NCBI GenBank assembly: GCA_002317115.1
Contig: DCIP01000179.1
Span: forward strand, 1-12,866
Length of the DNA stretch: 12,866 bases
Direction of reading: 5' to 3'
Source of the DNA: Candidatus Scybalocola fimicaballi
Lineage (GTDB): Bacteria; Bacteroidota; Bacteroidia; Bacteroidales; Paludibacteraceae
Shown here: one piece after another, positions 6,899 to 12,022 of the stretch
Numbering within the stretch: the first letter of the stretch is position 1
How the letters are laid out: each line of letters begins with the position of its first letter
Made by a program: the position numbers and the translations under genes
The notes under the pieces: generated by a model
Database searches by the model: none
What the model was told of the DNA's origin: nothing
The model's input: the letters and a program-made list of their open reading frames with translations, nothing else

Positions 6899-8002
6899 AT
6901 GACTACAAAATCACTTTTCAGGGATATCATTATGGCTCCATTGTCCTGGATCTACGGACTTGTGGTAGGCATACGTAATGGTATGTTTAATATCGGTTTG
7001 CTTAAATCTACCAAGTTTGACATTCCTGTGATTGTCGTAGGAAATATCACGGCTGGCGGCACTGGTAAAACTCCAGTCACTGAATATCTTGTAAAACTCC
7101 TTTCTGAAAAATTTCGCACGGCTGTAGTTAGCCGAGGTTATAAACGTAAGACAAGCGGATATATCTTGTCGACAGAGAAAAGCACTCCAGATCAGATTGG
7201 TGACGAGCCGTATCAGATCAAGCGAAAATATCCTAATGTGGTATTGGCTGTCGATGAGAAACGTGTGAGAGCCATTAAGAAATTGAGCGACGAAGGAAGT
7301 ATCCGTCCTGAGGTATTTGTCCTCGACGACGCATACCAGCACCGTTATGTCACTCCTGATATATCAATCCTTCTTGTGGACTATAATAATATGATCTACG
7401 AAGACAGATTGCTTCCGTTAGGACGATTAAGAGAACCGTTGAAGGCAAAGGATAAGGCTCAGATTGTGATTGTCACTAAATGTCCGAAGGATATCACGCC
7501 GATGGAGTTGCGTGTCATAACAATGAATCTCTCTCTTTATCCGTATCAGACACTATTTTTCTCATATATGGAGTATGGTGAACTACAACCTGTATTCCCT
7601 AATGCAAAGAAATTGTCAGATGAGCACTTGAAGGAGTCTACAGCATTGTCGTTGACAGGAATCGCGTCGCCAACAACTTTCGAAGAGTATGTGAGAAGCA
7701 TGACTGCTGGAATCAAGACTATCAATTTCTCTGATCATCATAAGCTTACATTGAAGGATTATAATAAAGTGTCGGAGATGTTTGCGGAGATCGACAGCAA
7801 CAAAAAGATTATCCTCACTACGGAGAAAGACGCTGTGAAGATGATGAACGATGAAGCATTCCCGTCGGCATTGAAGGAATTCATATATTATATTCCGATG
7901 AATATTAAATTCTTGAAAGACGAGGAATCATTCAACAATTTGATTATCAATTTTGTGACAAAGAATAGGAGCATGCGCAACACGAAAAGCATGTTCAAAT
8001 GA
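6899..8002 (+). CDS. lpxK: Tetraacyldisaccharide 4'-kinase (LpxK)
   Basis: LpxK phosphorylates the 4' position of the tetraacyldisaccharide 1-phosphate in lipid A synthesis at the inner membrane. The protein has 367 residues. An N-terminal amphipathic/hydrophobic stretch (APLSWIYGLVVGIRNG, 13-28) precedes the Walker A loop GNITAGGTGKTP (48-59). SRGYKRKTSGY (78-88), GDEPYQI (101-107) and LDDAYQHR (142-149, matching DDG.QH of E. coli LpxK) follow. The start is ATG 6899: the frame extends upstream to 6824, but that region holds the promoter box and leader hairpin. A purine nucleoside phosphorylase gene follows after 40 bases. The last 20 or so codons are duplicated at 8009-8072, where the copy covers the start of the next gene. 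ATG at 6932 is a less likely alternative start. Confidence 0.93.
   Translation: MTTKSLFRDIIMAPLSWIYGLVVGIRNGMFNIGLLKSTKFDIPVIVVGNITAGGTGKTPVTEYLVKLLSEKFRTAVVSRGYKRKTSGYILSTEKSTPDQIGDEPYQIKRKYPNVVLAVDEKRVRAIKKLSDEGSIRPEVFVLDDAYQHRYVTPDISILLVDYNNMIYEDRLLPLGRLREPLKAKDKAQIVIVTKCPKDITPMELRVITMNLSLYPYQTLFFSYMEYGELQPVFPNAKKLSDEHLKESTALSLTGIASPTTFEEYVRSMTAGIKTINFSDHHKLTLKDYNKVSEMFAEIDSNKKIILTTEKDAVKMMNDEAFPSALKEFIYYIPMNIKFLKDEESFNNLIINFVTKNRSMRNTKSMFK
7920..7979 (+). repeat. Tandem duplication, copy A (lpxK 3' end)
   Basis: This segment encodes the lpxK tail EESFNNLIINFVTKNRSMR. Aligned by hand with 8009-8072, 51 of 58 compared bases agree, with a net one-base and a three-base gap. The first three differences (GAG/GAA, GAA/GAG, TCA/TCG) are all silent in the lpxK frame. 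Confidence 0.85.
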
Positions 8003-8008
8003 TTATAA

Positions 8009-8072
8009 ACGAAGAGTCGTTCAACAATTAAAATTATCGATTATGTTACAAAGAATAGAAGCTACATGCGCA
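8009..8072 (+). pseudogene. Tandem duplication, copy B: relic of an lpxK 3' end overlapping the phosphorylase start
   Basis: Read in the lpxK frame this gives NEESFNN, then a one-base insertion, then IIDYVTKNRSYMRIS and a TAA (8078-8080), clearly the same tail as lpxK. The ATG of the phosphorylase gene (8043) and its first codons lie inside this stretch in another frame. Ignoring the insertion, an ancestral lpxK would have ended about 38 bases inside the phosphorylase gene. This copy therefore looks like the original junction, and the intact tail upstream like a later duplicate or an incoming allele. Confidence 0.75.
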
Positions 8073-8861
8073 TATCTTAAGAGTCAGACAGAGTTGCGTC
8101 CAGAAATTGCCATTATTCTTGGCACAGGTTTGGGCGGTCTTACTGAAGAGATAAACGTAGAGAAAGAAATACCATACTCACAGATTCCAGGATTCGTTCA
8201 GAGCACAGTGGCTGGACATTCAGGAAAGTTGATTTTTGGAACAATCGCTGGGGTGCCAGTGATGGCGATGCAGGGAAGATTCCATTTCTACGAAGGATAT
8301 CCTATGAAAGACGTCACTTATCCAGAGGTAGTGATGAAAGGAATGGGTATCAAGTATTTGATGGTAAGCAACGCCGCAGGTGGTCTGAATCCAGAGTTTA
8401 AGGCTGGCGACATCATGTTGATAACAGATCATATCAACCTATTTCCAGAGCATCCGTTGAGAGGCAAGAACGAGGACTCGATAGGTACACGTTTCCCAGA
8501 TATGAACAATGCCTACAACCGTGATTTGATCGCGTTGGCAGAGAGTGTTGCGGCGTCGAACAATATTCCTTATAAGAAGGGCGTTTACGTAGGCACACAG
8601 GGCCCTACATTCGAGACAGTGGCAGAATACAAGTATTTCCGCTTGATCGGTGGAGACACATGTGGAATGAGCACAGTGCCAGAGATTATCGTTGCTCACT
8701 GGGCAGGAATCAAATGTTTCGGAGTGTCAATCGTGTCGAATGCACTTGGCGACGCTTTGAACGGAATCGAAACTAACCACGAAGAAGTGCAGCGTAACAC
8801 CAATATTGCTAAGGACAACCTAAAGGTTTTGTTCCGTGAAATGGTGAAGAAGATGAAGTGA
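8043..8861 (+). CDS. punA: Purine nucleoside phosphorylase, trimeric class
   Basis: The enzyme splits inosine or guanosine with phosphate to the free base and ribose 1-phosphate in purine salvage. The 272 residues match the human-type (trimeric) family. Visible features are the phosphate loop LGTGLGGL (26-33, Thr in place of the usual Ser), His59 in AGHSGKL, GRFHFYEGY (78-86), NAAGG (110-114), Glu191 in GPTFET, Met209 in GMSTVPE, and Asn233 in SNALG, equivalent to base-contacting Asn243 of human PNP. It follows lpxK by 40 bases on the same strand and is probably co-transcribed from the lpxK promoter. Its start codon lies within a duplicated lpxK tail. A strong terminator follows at 8900. The Asn suggests 6-oxopurine preference; this is inferred from the family. 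Confidence 0.93.
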   Translation: MLQRIEATCAYLKSQTELRPEIAIILGTGLGGLTEEINVEKEIPYSQIPGFVQSTVAGHSGKLIFGTIAGVPVMAMQGRFHFYEGYPMKDVTYPEVVMKGMGIKYLMVSNAAGGLNPEFKAGDIMLITDHINLFPEHPLRGKNEDSIGTRFPDMNNAYNRDLIALAESVAASNNIPYKKGVYVGTQGPTFETVAEYKYFRLIGGDTCGMSTVPEIIVAHWAGIKCFGVSIVSNALGDALNGIETNHEEVQRNTNIAKDNLKVLFREMVKKMK

Positions 8862-8866
8862 TTTAC

Positions 8867-8883
8867 AATTCACAATTAGTAAT
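8867..8883 (-). repeat. A/T-rich intergenic repeat, copy 2
   Basis: The minus strand reads ATTACTAATTGTGAATT, 16 of 17 bases equal to the plus-strand copy at 2952-2968, and again it lies next to a GAGACG-type hairpin (8900-8923). Confidence 0.4.
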
Positions 8884-8899
8884 TCAAAATTCATAATTT

Positions 8900-8930
8900 G
8901 GAGACGTGGGACCCCGCGTCTCCATTTTTT
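8900..8930 (+). terminator. Terminator after the phosphorylase gene, GAGACG family copy 3
   Basis: GGAGACG (8900-8906) and CGTCTCC (8917-8923) form a stem extended by a T-G wobble and G-C pairs, followed by ATTTTTTATT. It ends the lpxK-punA transcript. It also sits just past the stop of the convergent ATPase gene (8929), but there is no T-run on the minus strand, so it works best for the plus strand. Confidence 0.85.
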
Positions 8931-10116
8931 ATTCCTTTAAGAAATCCCCTATCCAAACGCATTGGATGCCGTTGATATTGCCACATTGGAGTTTGTCTGC
9001 AACAACAACATATTTCGGATGATTGTCTTTGATATGTTGCAATGGGCGTAACTCACGATTGCGAGTCTCTTCGCTTTCCATGGTGTAAGTCACTTGTACG
9101 TACATAGTCTCGTTGCCATTAAAAGCTACAAAATCGATTTCAAGAGAGCCTGATTTTCCTACATACACCTTATATCCTTTCCGTAGAAGATGCAGATAAA
9201 CCAGATTCTCAAGATATCCTGCAATCATATCTGGCATATAACCATATCTTGAGTAGAGCAGTGACAAATCAGCAAAATATAATTTTTCATTGGTTTGCAA
9301 AACCTCTTTGCCTTTCAGGTCGTATCTGCTTACTCTATGGATTATATACGATGATTCTAACGCACGTATATAATTGTATATTGTCTCTACATCTATCTTT
9401 CTTTGTTGACTCTTAAGATATGCTGAAATATTTTTTGCACTGAACACGTTTCCTAAATTCATCATAAGGAAGCCAACGAGTCGCTCTAACACATCAATAT
9501 TTCTGATATTATGTCTTTGTATTGTATCTCTAAGAAGTGCGGATGCATATATGTCGGAAACAATCTTATATATCTCATCTTCCGAATGTTCAGCATTATG
9601 AGCAGAAGGAAATCCACCCTCTTTGAGATAACGAGGAAAAGCAACGTCTGTATCAATAGAATGAAATGTCATAAATTCAGATAACGAGAGTGTAAACACA
9701 GATATTTCAATATAACGCCCTGTAAGATATGTAGACAGTTCTGATGACAACATTCGTGAGTTTGCCCCAGTGATGTATATATCCACGTCGAAATCAGCCA
9801 TAAGTGAATTGACAACTTTCTCCCAATTCTCCACCTCTTGAATCTCATCTAAGAAAATGTAAGTTTTGCTGTTTGTTGCAATATGTTCGCAGATATAGCC
9901 ATATAAAGCCATTGAGTTTGACAAGTCTGCCCATCGTAAACTTTCAAAATTCAAATAAATGATATTGTTTTCTGGCACTCCTTGACTCAACAATTCATCA
10001 CGGACCATTTTCATTAGTTCCGATTTTCCGCTTCTCCTTATGCCAGTCAAAACCTTTATTATAGGTTTGTTTATAAATGGTTTGATCTTCTGTAAATATA
10101 GTTCTCTTTTAATCAT
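8929..10116 (-). CDS. AAA_14/DUF4143-type ATPase
   Basis: A 395-residue ATPase of the family annotated as ATP-binding protein with an AAA_14 domain and C-terminal DUF4143, very common in Bacteroidetes and of unknown role. Walker A is GIRRSGKS (25-32), Walker B is YIFLDE (86-91), ITGANS (115-120) resembles sensor 1, and LTGRY (132-136) carries a likely arginine finger. Residues 190-375 fit DUF4143. Within it, EIDFVAFNG (326-334) and YVQVT (339-343) resemble the E-x-D ... QVK core of a PD-(D/E)XK nuclease fold, although the usual lysine is replaced by Thr343, so cleavage activity is doubtful. The gene stands alone. Its upstream region consists of three 42-bp-period repeat units with promoter-like boxes. 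A two-base gap separates the ATG from a repeat-derived short reading frame upstream. Confidence 0.85.
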   Translation of the reverse strand: MIKRELYLQKIKPFINKPIIKVLTGIRRSGKSELMKMVRDELLSQGVPENNIIYLNFESLRWADLSNSMALYGYICEHIATNSKTYIFLDEIQEVENWEKVVNSLMADFDVDIYITGANSRMLSSELSTYLTGRYIEISVFTLSLSEFMTFHSIDTDVAFPRYLKEGGFPSAHNAEHSEDEIYKIVSDIYASALLRDTIQRHNIRNIDVLERLVGFLMMNLGNVFSAKNISAYLKSQQRKIDVETIYNYIRALESSYIIHRVSRYDLKGKEVLQTNEKLYFADLSLLYSRYGYMPDMIAGYLENLVYLHLLRKGYKVYVGKSGSLEIDFVAFNGNETMYVQVTYTMESEETRNRELRPLQHIKDNHPKYVVVADKLQCGNINGIQCVWIGDFLKE

Positions 10117-10128
10117 ATTTATTCGATA

Positions 10129-10239
10129 TTTATCGGGTTATATTCCATTAAACTTCGCAAATATACTATTTTTATCGGGTTATACTCCGTCAAACTTATG
10201 AAAAATTGGAGGTTTATCGGGTTATACTCCGTAAAAGAC
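10129..10239. repeat. Three tandem 42-bp-period units upstream of the ATPase gene
   Basis: Units start at 10129, 10171 and 10213, exactly 42 bases apart. Each has a core of about 27 bases beginning TTTATCGGGTTATACTCCGT; unit 1 differs (TATTCCATT). The centre CGGGTTATACTCCG is an imperfect dyad, CGG-nn-TATA-nn-CCG. The spacers between cores differ. Forty-two bases is close to four DNA turns, so all dyads would face the same side, as in a repressor or activator array. On the minus strand the repeats translate as [T/M]EYNPI every 14 residues, but I treat that as a by-product. Confidence 0.8.
10158..10165 (-). promoter_or_regulatory. Candidate -7 box of the ATPase gene inside the repeat array
   Basis: The minus strand reads TATATTTG between repeat units 1 and 2, 42 bases upstream of the ATG. 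A TTTG lies 25 bases further upstream, longer than the usual 19-21. Unit 2 would cover the -14 to -40 region and unit 1 the first transcribed bases. A second TATATTTG occurs at 10239-10246. Confidence 0.4.
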
Positions 10240-10283
10240 AAATATATTAGGCGATTATATAGCAGTTGTCCAAAACGAGGATT
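10171..10283. repeat. Long direct repeat, left copy
   Basis: This 113-bp segment (units 2 and 3 plus downstream sequence ending ACGAGGATT) recurs at 11450-11563 with only one extra A in an A-run. The copies flank the small protein/GNAT pair and are 1279 bases apart, start to start. Confidence 0.95.
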
Positions 10284-10554
10284 TTTGCGGGCGGAATGTC
10301 CTAACCCATCTATCCAATGCGAGTCCGTAGGAAGAGCGTATAAATTAAACACAGAGGTTCAGAGTTTTTAGAGAAAGACTTTGTTTTTTGAGTGAATGTA
10401 TATATTATCAATTATTTAGAGTGCTCGTTCTTACGAACTCGCGGAGAGGGGAGTTAGGACTCAAATAATCAAACATGGGTCCTTAACAATCGTCATTATC
10501 TATGACGGAGCCTTTTTATTTAAAGAGATTTAATTCTTTATTCCTAAAAATGAT
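10284..10554. other. Non-coding spacer between the ATPase repeat array and the GNAT module
   Basis: No gene is supported here. The stretch holds a reading frame (minus strand, to 10352) continuous with the repeat array that has no recognisable product. It also holds an 8-base inverted pair GTCCTAAC (10298-10305) and GTTAGGAC (10453-10460), a small hairpin GTTCttacGAAC near 10427-10438, and a 21-base partial inverted copy of the repeat-flank sequence at 10479-10499. Confidence 0.5.
10479..10499 (+). repeat. Inverted repeat bracketing the GNAT module, left arm
   Basis: GTCCTTAACAATC (10479-10491) is the exact reverse complement of 11560-11572; over 21 bases (with 11552-11572) 18 match. The arms enclose 1094 bases with both module genes and the right repeat cluster. 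No target-site duplication is visible next to the arms. Confidence 0.7.
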
Positions 10555-10562
10555 TATCTTTG
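10555..10562 (+). promoter_or_regulatory. Candidate -7 box of the GNAT module
   Basis: TATCTTTG is an exact TAnnTTTG match and is followed by CAAC, a frequent Bacteroidetes context. A poor TTTA lies about 22 bases upstream. Transcription would begin near 10568, which argues against the longest possible start of the first gene (10502). Confidence 0.5.
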
Positions 10563-10657
10563 CAACAACATTGATTAAATATGGTAGCAGACAAAAAAAA
10601 CTATGTCCCTATATTTTAATCTTTAAGATGTATTATTTTAATCAAATTAAGTTAAAA

Positions 10658-10822
10658 ATGGCAACAGCAATTAAGGCAATTCCAGTGCTCAAAGGAGAGG
10701 AAGCAGAACGTTTCGTAAAAGAAGCAGAGAAAAATTCAAAGAAGCCAACGCCAAAACTAACAGCTGAGCGTAAGGCAAGGTTAAACATGGTTTTAAAATT
10801 AATGAATGATTTTCAATTGTAA
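10658..10822 (+). CDS. Small protein paired with GNAT acetyltransferase (antitoxin-like)
   Basis: A 54-residue, charged protein starting MATAIKAIPVLKGEEAERF. Residues 14-30 look helical and acidic/basic mixed, residues 31-49 basic. I recognise the general form of short proteins encoded just before GNAT acetyltransferases in Bacteroidetes (start M.TAIK.IP.LKG..A..F), but no DNA-binding fold is evident. The frame is open back to 10502; an in-frame ATG at 10628 would give 64 residues. The start at 10658 fits family openings and lies after the predicted promoter. Its TAA shares one base with the ATG of the acetyltransferase gene, so the two are translationally coupled, as in toxin-antitoxin pairs. 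The antitoxin role is inferred from this arrangement, not shown. Confidence 0.7.
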   Translation: MATAIKAIPVLKGEEAERFVKEAEKNSKKPTPKLTAERKARLNMVLKLMNDFQL

Positions 10823-11439
10823 TGAAAAATACAACGTTTGTATTGGCAGAACAGTGCATTATGAAGCCCTTTACTGAGGAAATAAAAAATGCATGTGATA
10901 GTTTTTCTTGTGGAAATGGGAAGATAGAACAGGACTTAAATGATTTTTTTGTAAATGACTCTTTTTTATATAGGGAAGAATTGTTGGGGAAAACATATTG
11001 TTGGTTGACGAAAGAATCGCCGCGAAAATTAGTAGGTCTTTTTACTATCTCAAATGACAGTATAAAGACCACCTATTTGGAACGATCTACAAGTAATCGC
11101 TTAAACAGACATATTAGCAATTCAAAAAGAGGTCGTAGTTATCCTGCAGTTTTAATTGGTAGATTGGGCGTAGATGAAAAATTTCAGGGTCATGGGAGAT
11201 TTGTTGGAACTCAGATTTTGGATATTCTAAAGGATTGGTTTACAGATGAAAATAATAAGACCGGTTGCCGATTTATAGTTGTGGATGCACACAATCATCC
11301 GCGTACAATCAAATTCTATGAACAAAATGGTTTTAAGTTTTTGCATAAGACTGAGGAAGAGGAACGTCAATATTACCATATTCGTGAAGATGAGCCCATT
11401 CTTACTCGTTTGATGTATTTTGACTTGAAAAACCTATAG
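10822..11439 (+). CDS. GNAT family N-acetyltransferase (toxin-like partner)
   Basis: The protein has 205 residues. The GNAT fold is visible: beta strand GRLGVDEKF (113-121), an acetyl-CoA loop region FQGHGRFVGTQIL (121-133), RFIVVDAHN (150-158) and the C-terminal FYEQNGFKFL (165-174). An N-terminal FSCGNGKIEQDLNDFF (28-43) matches the F.CG...LD.F motif of TacT-like and related GNATs. The CoA loop is unusual: instead of the compact Q/R-x-x-G-x-G/A there are extra residues (QGHGRFVG), and binding may differ. It overlaps the stop of the 54-residue gene by one base. TacT-type enzymes acetylate charged tRNA; that activity here is only a hypothesis. The TAG stop lies 10 bases before the right direct repeat. 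A/T-rich codon use compared with the fab genes suggests an accessory origin. Confidence 0.85.
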   Translation: MKNTTFVLAEQCIMKPFTEEIKNACDSFSCGNGKIEQDLNDFFVNDSFLYREELLGKTYCWLTKESPRKLVGLFTISNDSIKTTYLERSTSNRLNRHISNSKRGRSYPAVLIGRLGVDEKFQGHGRFVGTQILDILKDWFTDENNKTGCRFIVVDAHNHPRTIKFYEQNGFKFLHKTEEEERQYYHIREDEPILTRLMYFDLKNL

Positions 11440-11449
11440 AAATTGGAAG

Positions 11450-11563
11450 TTTATCGGGTTATACTCCGTCAAACTTATGAAAAATTGGAGGTTTATCGGG
11501 TTATACTCCGTAAAAAGACAAATATATTAGGCGATTATATAGCAGTTGTCCAAAACGAGGATT
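11450..11563. repeat. Long direct repeat, right copy, with two orphan 42-bp-period units
   Basis: This is the second copy of the 113-bp segment at 10171-10283, differing by one inserted A. Units start at 11450 and 11492, again 42 bases apart. The bases just before 11450 (AATTGGAAG) resemble the inter-unit spacer (AATTGGAGG), so part of a further unit remains. A TATATTTG box (minus strand, 11519-11526) points toward the 3' end of the GNAT gene. No ATPase gene accompanies this copy. Confidence 0.95.
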
Positions 11564-11572
11564 GTTAAGGAC
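11552..11572 (-). repeat. Inverted repeat bracketing the GNAT module, right arm
   Basis: This is the reverse-complement partner of 10479-10499, with 13 contiguous and 18 of 21 total matches. It overlaps the last 12 bases of the right direct repeat. Confidence 0.7.
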
Positions 11573-11613
11573 GGCTTTGAACCCCATCCATACGAAGGAA
11601 TGATGATATTTGT

Positions 11614-11644
11614 AGAGATGTTGCGATGCGGCGTCTCTTTTTTA
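11614..11644 (+). terminator. Terminator downstream of the GNAT module, GAGACG family copy 4
   Basis: AGAGATG (11614-11620) pairs with CGTCTCT (11632-11638), one pair being a G-U wobble, and TTTTTTA follows. It is a degenerate member of the GAGACG/CGTCTC family. It lies 175 bases after the GNAT stop and would end that transcript before gltB. Confidence 0.6.
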
Positions 11645-11645
11645 T

Positions 11646-12022
11646 TGCACACTTCTTCAATCTTTGTGTAATATCAAAATGTCAATAAAAATCACTTAAA
11701 ATGACAAAGTGTAATTGTAGACGCGATTTTATCCATCTTTTGTCAATCTAACTGTCGAATAAAACCACATTTTGTAATGTGCTAAATCAACCCTATTTTT
11801 AAGCAACTTTTAAATTGTAAGCACTGAAACTTCAAATGCTTACATTTTGATAGATTTTTAGCTCATTTTGCTTACGATTCGTAAATTCTTAAAATCTATT
11901 TTGGCAAATATGTTATGAAACACGTTTTGGACTTGCTTTCTATGTAATTTTGCATTTGGTAATTCAATCGGGGTTGCCAACTTGGATAATTAGATATAAA
12001 ACGACGAAAAGAAACAATAGTT
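11646..12022. other. A/T-rich region upstream of gltB with several small dyads
   Basis: No gene is seen. Short inverted repeats are CACATTttgtAATGTG (11766-11781), TGTAAGC (11816-11822) with GCTTACA (11838-11844), and TTACGattCGTAA (11872-11884). The last is nested between TAGATTTTTAG (11851-11861) and CTTAAAATCTA (11888-11898), an 11-base inverted pair with one mismatch. They lie upstream of the candidate gltB promoter and could be binding sites for a regulator of ammonia assimilation, but no known operator is recognised. Confidence 0.4.
11945..11952 (+). promoter_or_regulatory. Candidate -7 box of gltB
   Basis: TAATTTTG fits TAnnTTTG, 70 bases before the gltB ATG. The nearest TTTG upstream (11926-11929) is 15 bases away, shorter than usual, so the assignment is tentative. 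Confidence 0.35.

Noticed and set aside
10119..10352. 77-codon minus-strand frame with repeated EYNPI words before the ATPase gene
   Set aside because: It is a translation of the 42-bp DNA repeats plus flank, crosses candidate promoter boxes, and has no recognisable fold. I treat the DNA repeats as the real signal.
10502..10657. N-terminal extension of the small antitoxin-like protein
   Set aside because: The predicted promoter box (10555-10562) lies inside it, and family members appear to begin at the MATAIK position.
10129..11518. CRISPR array from the repeated 27-base cores
   Set aside because: Only two or three units per cluster, 15-base spacers, no cas genes, and the spacer is itself repeated between clusters.
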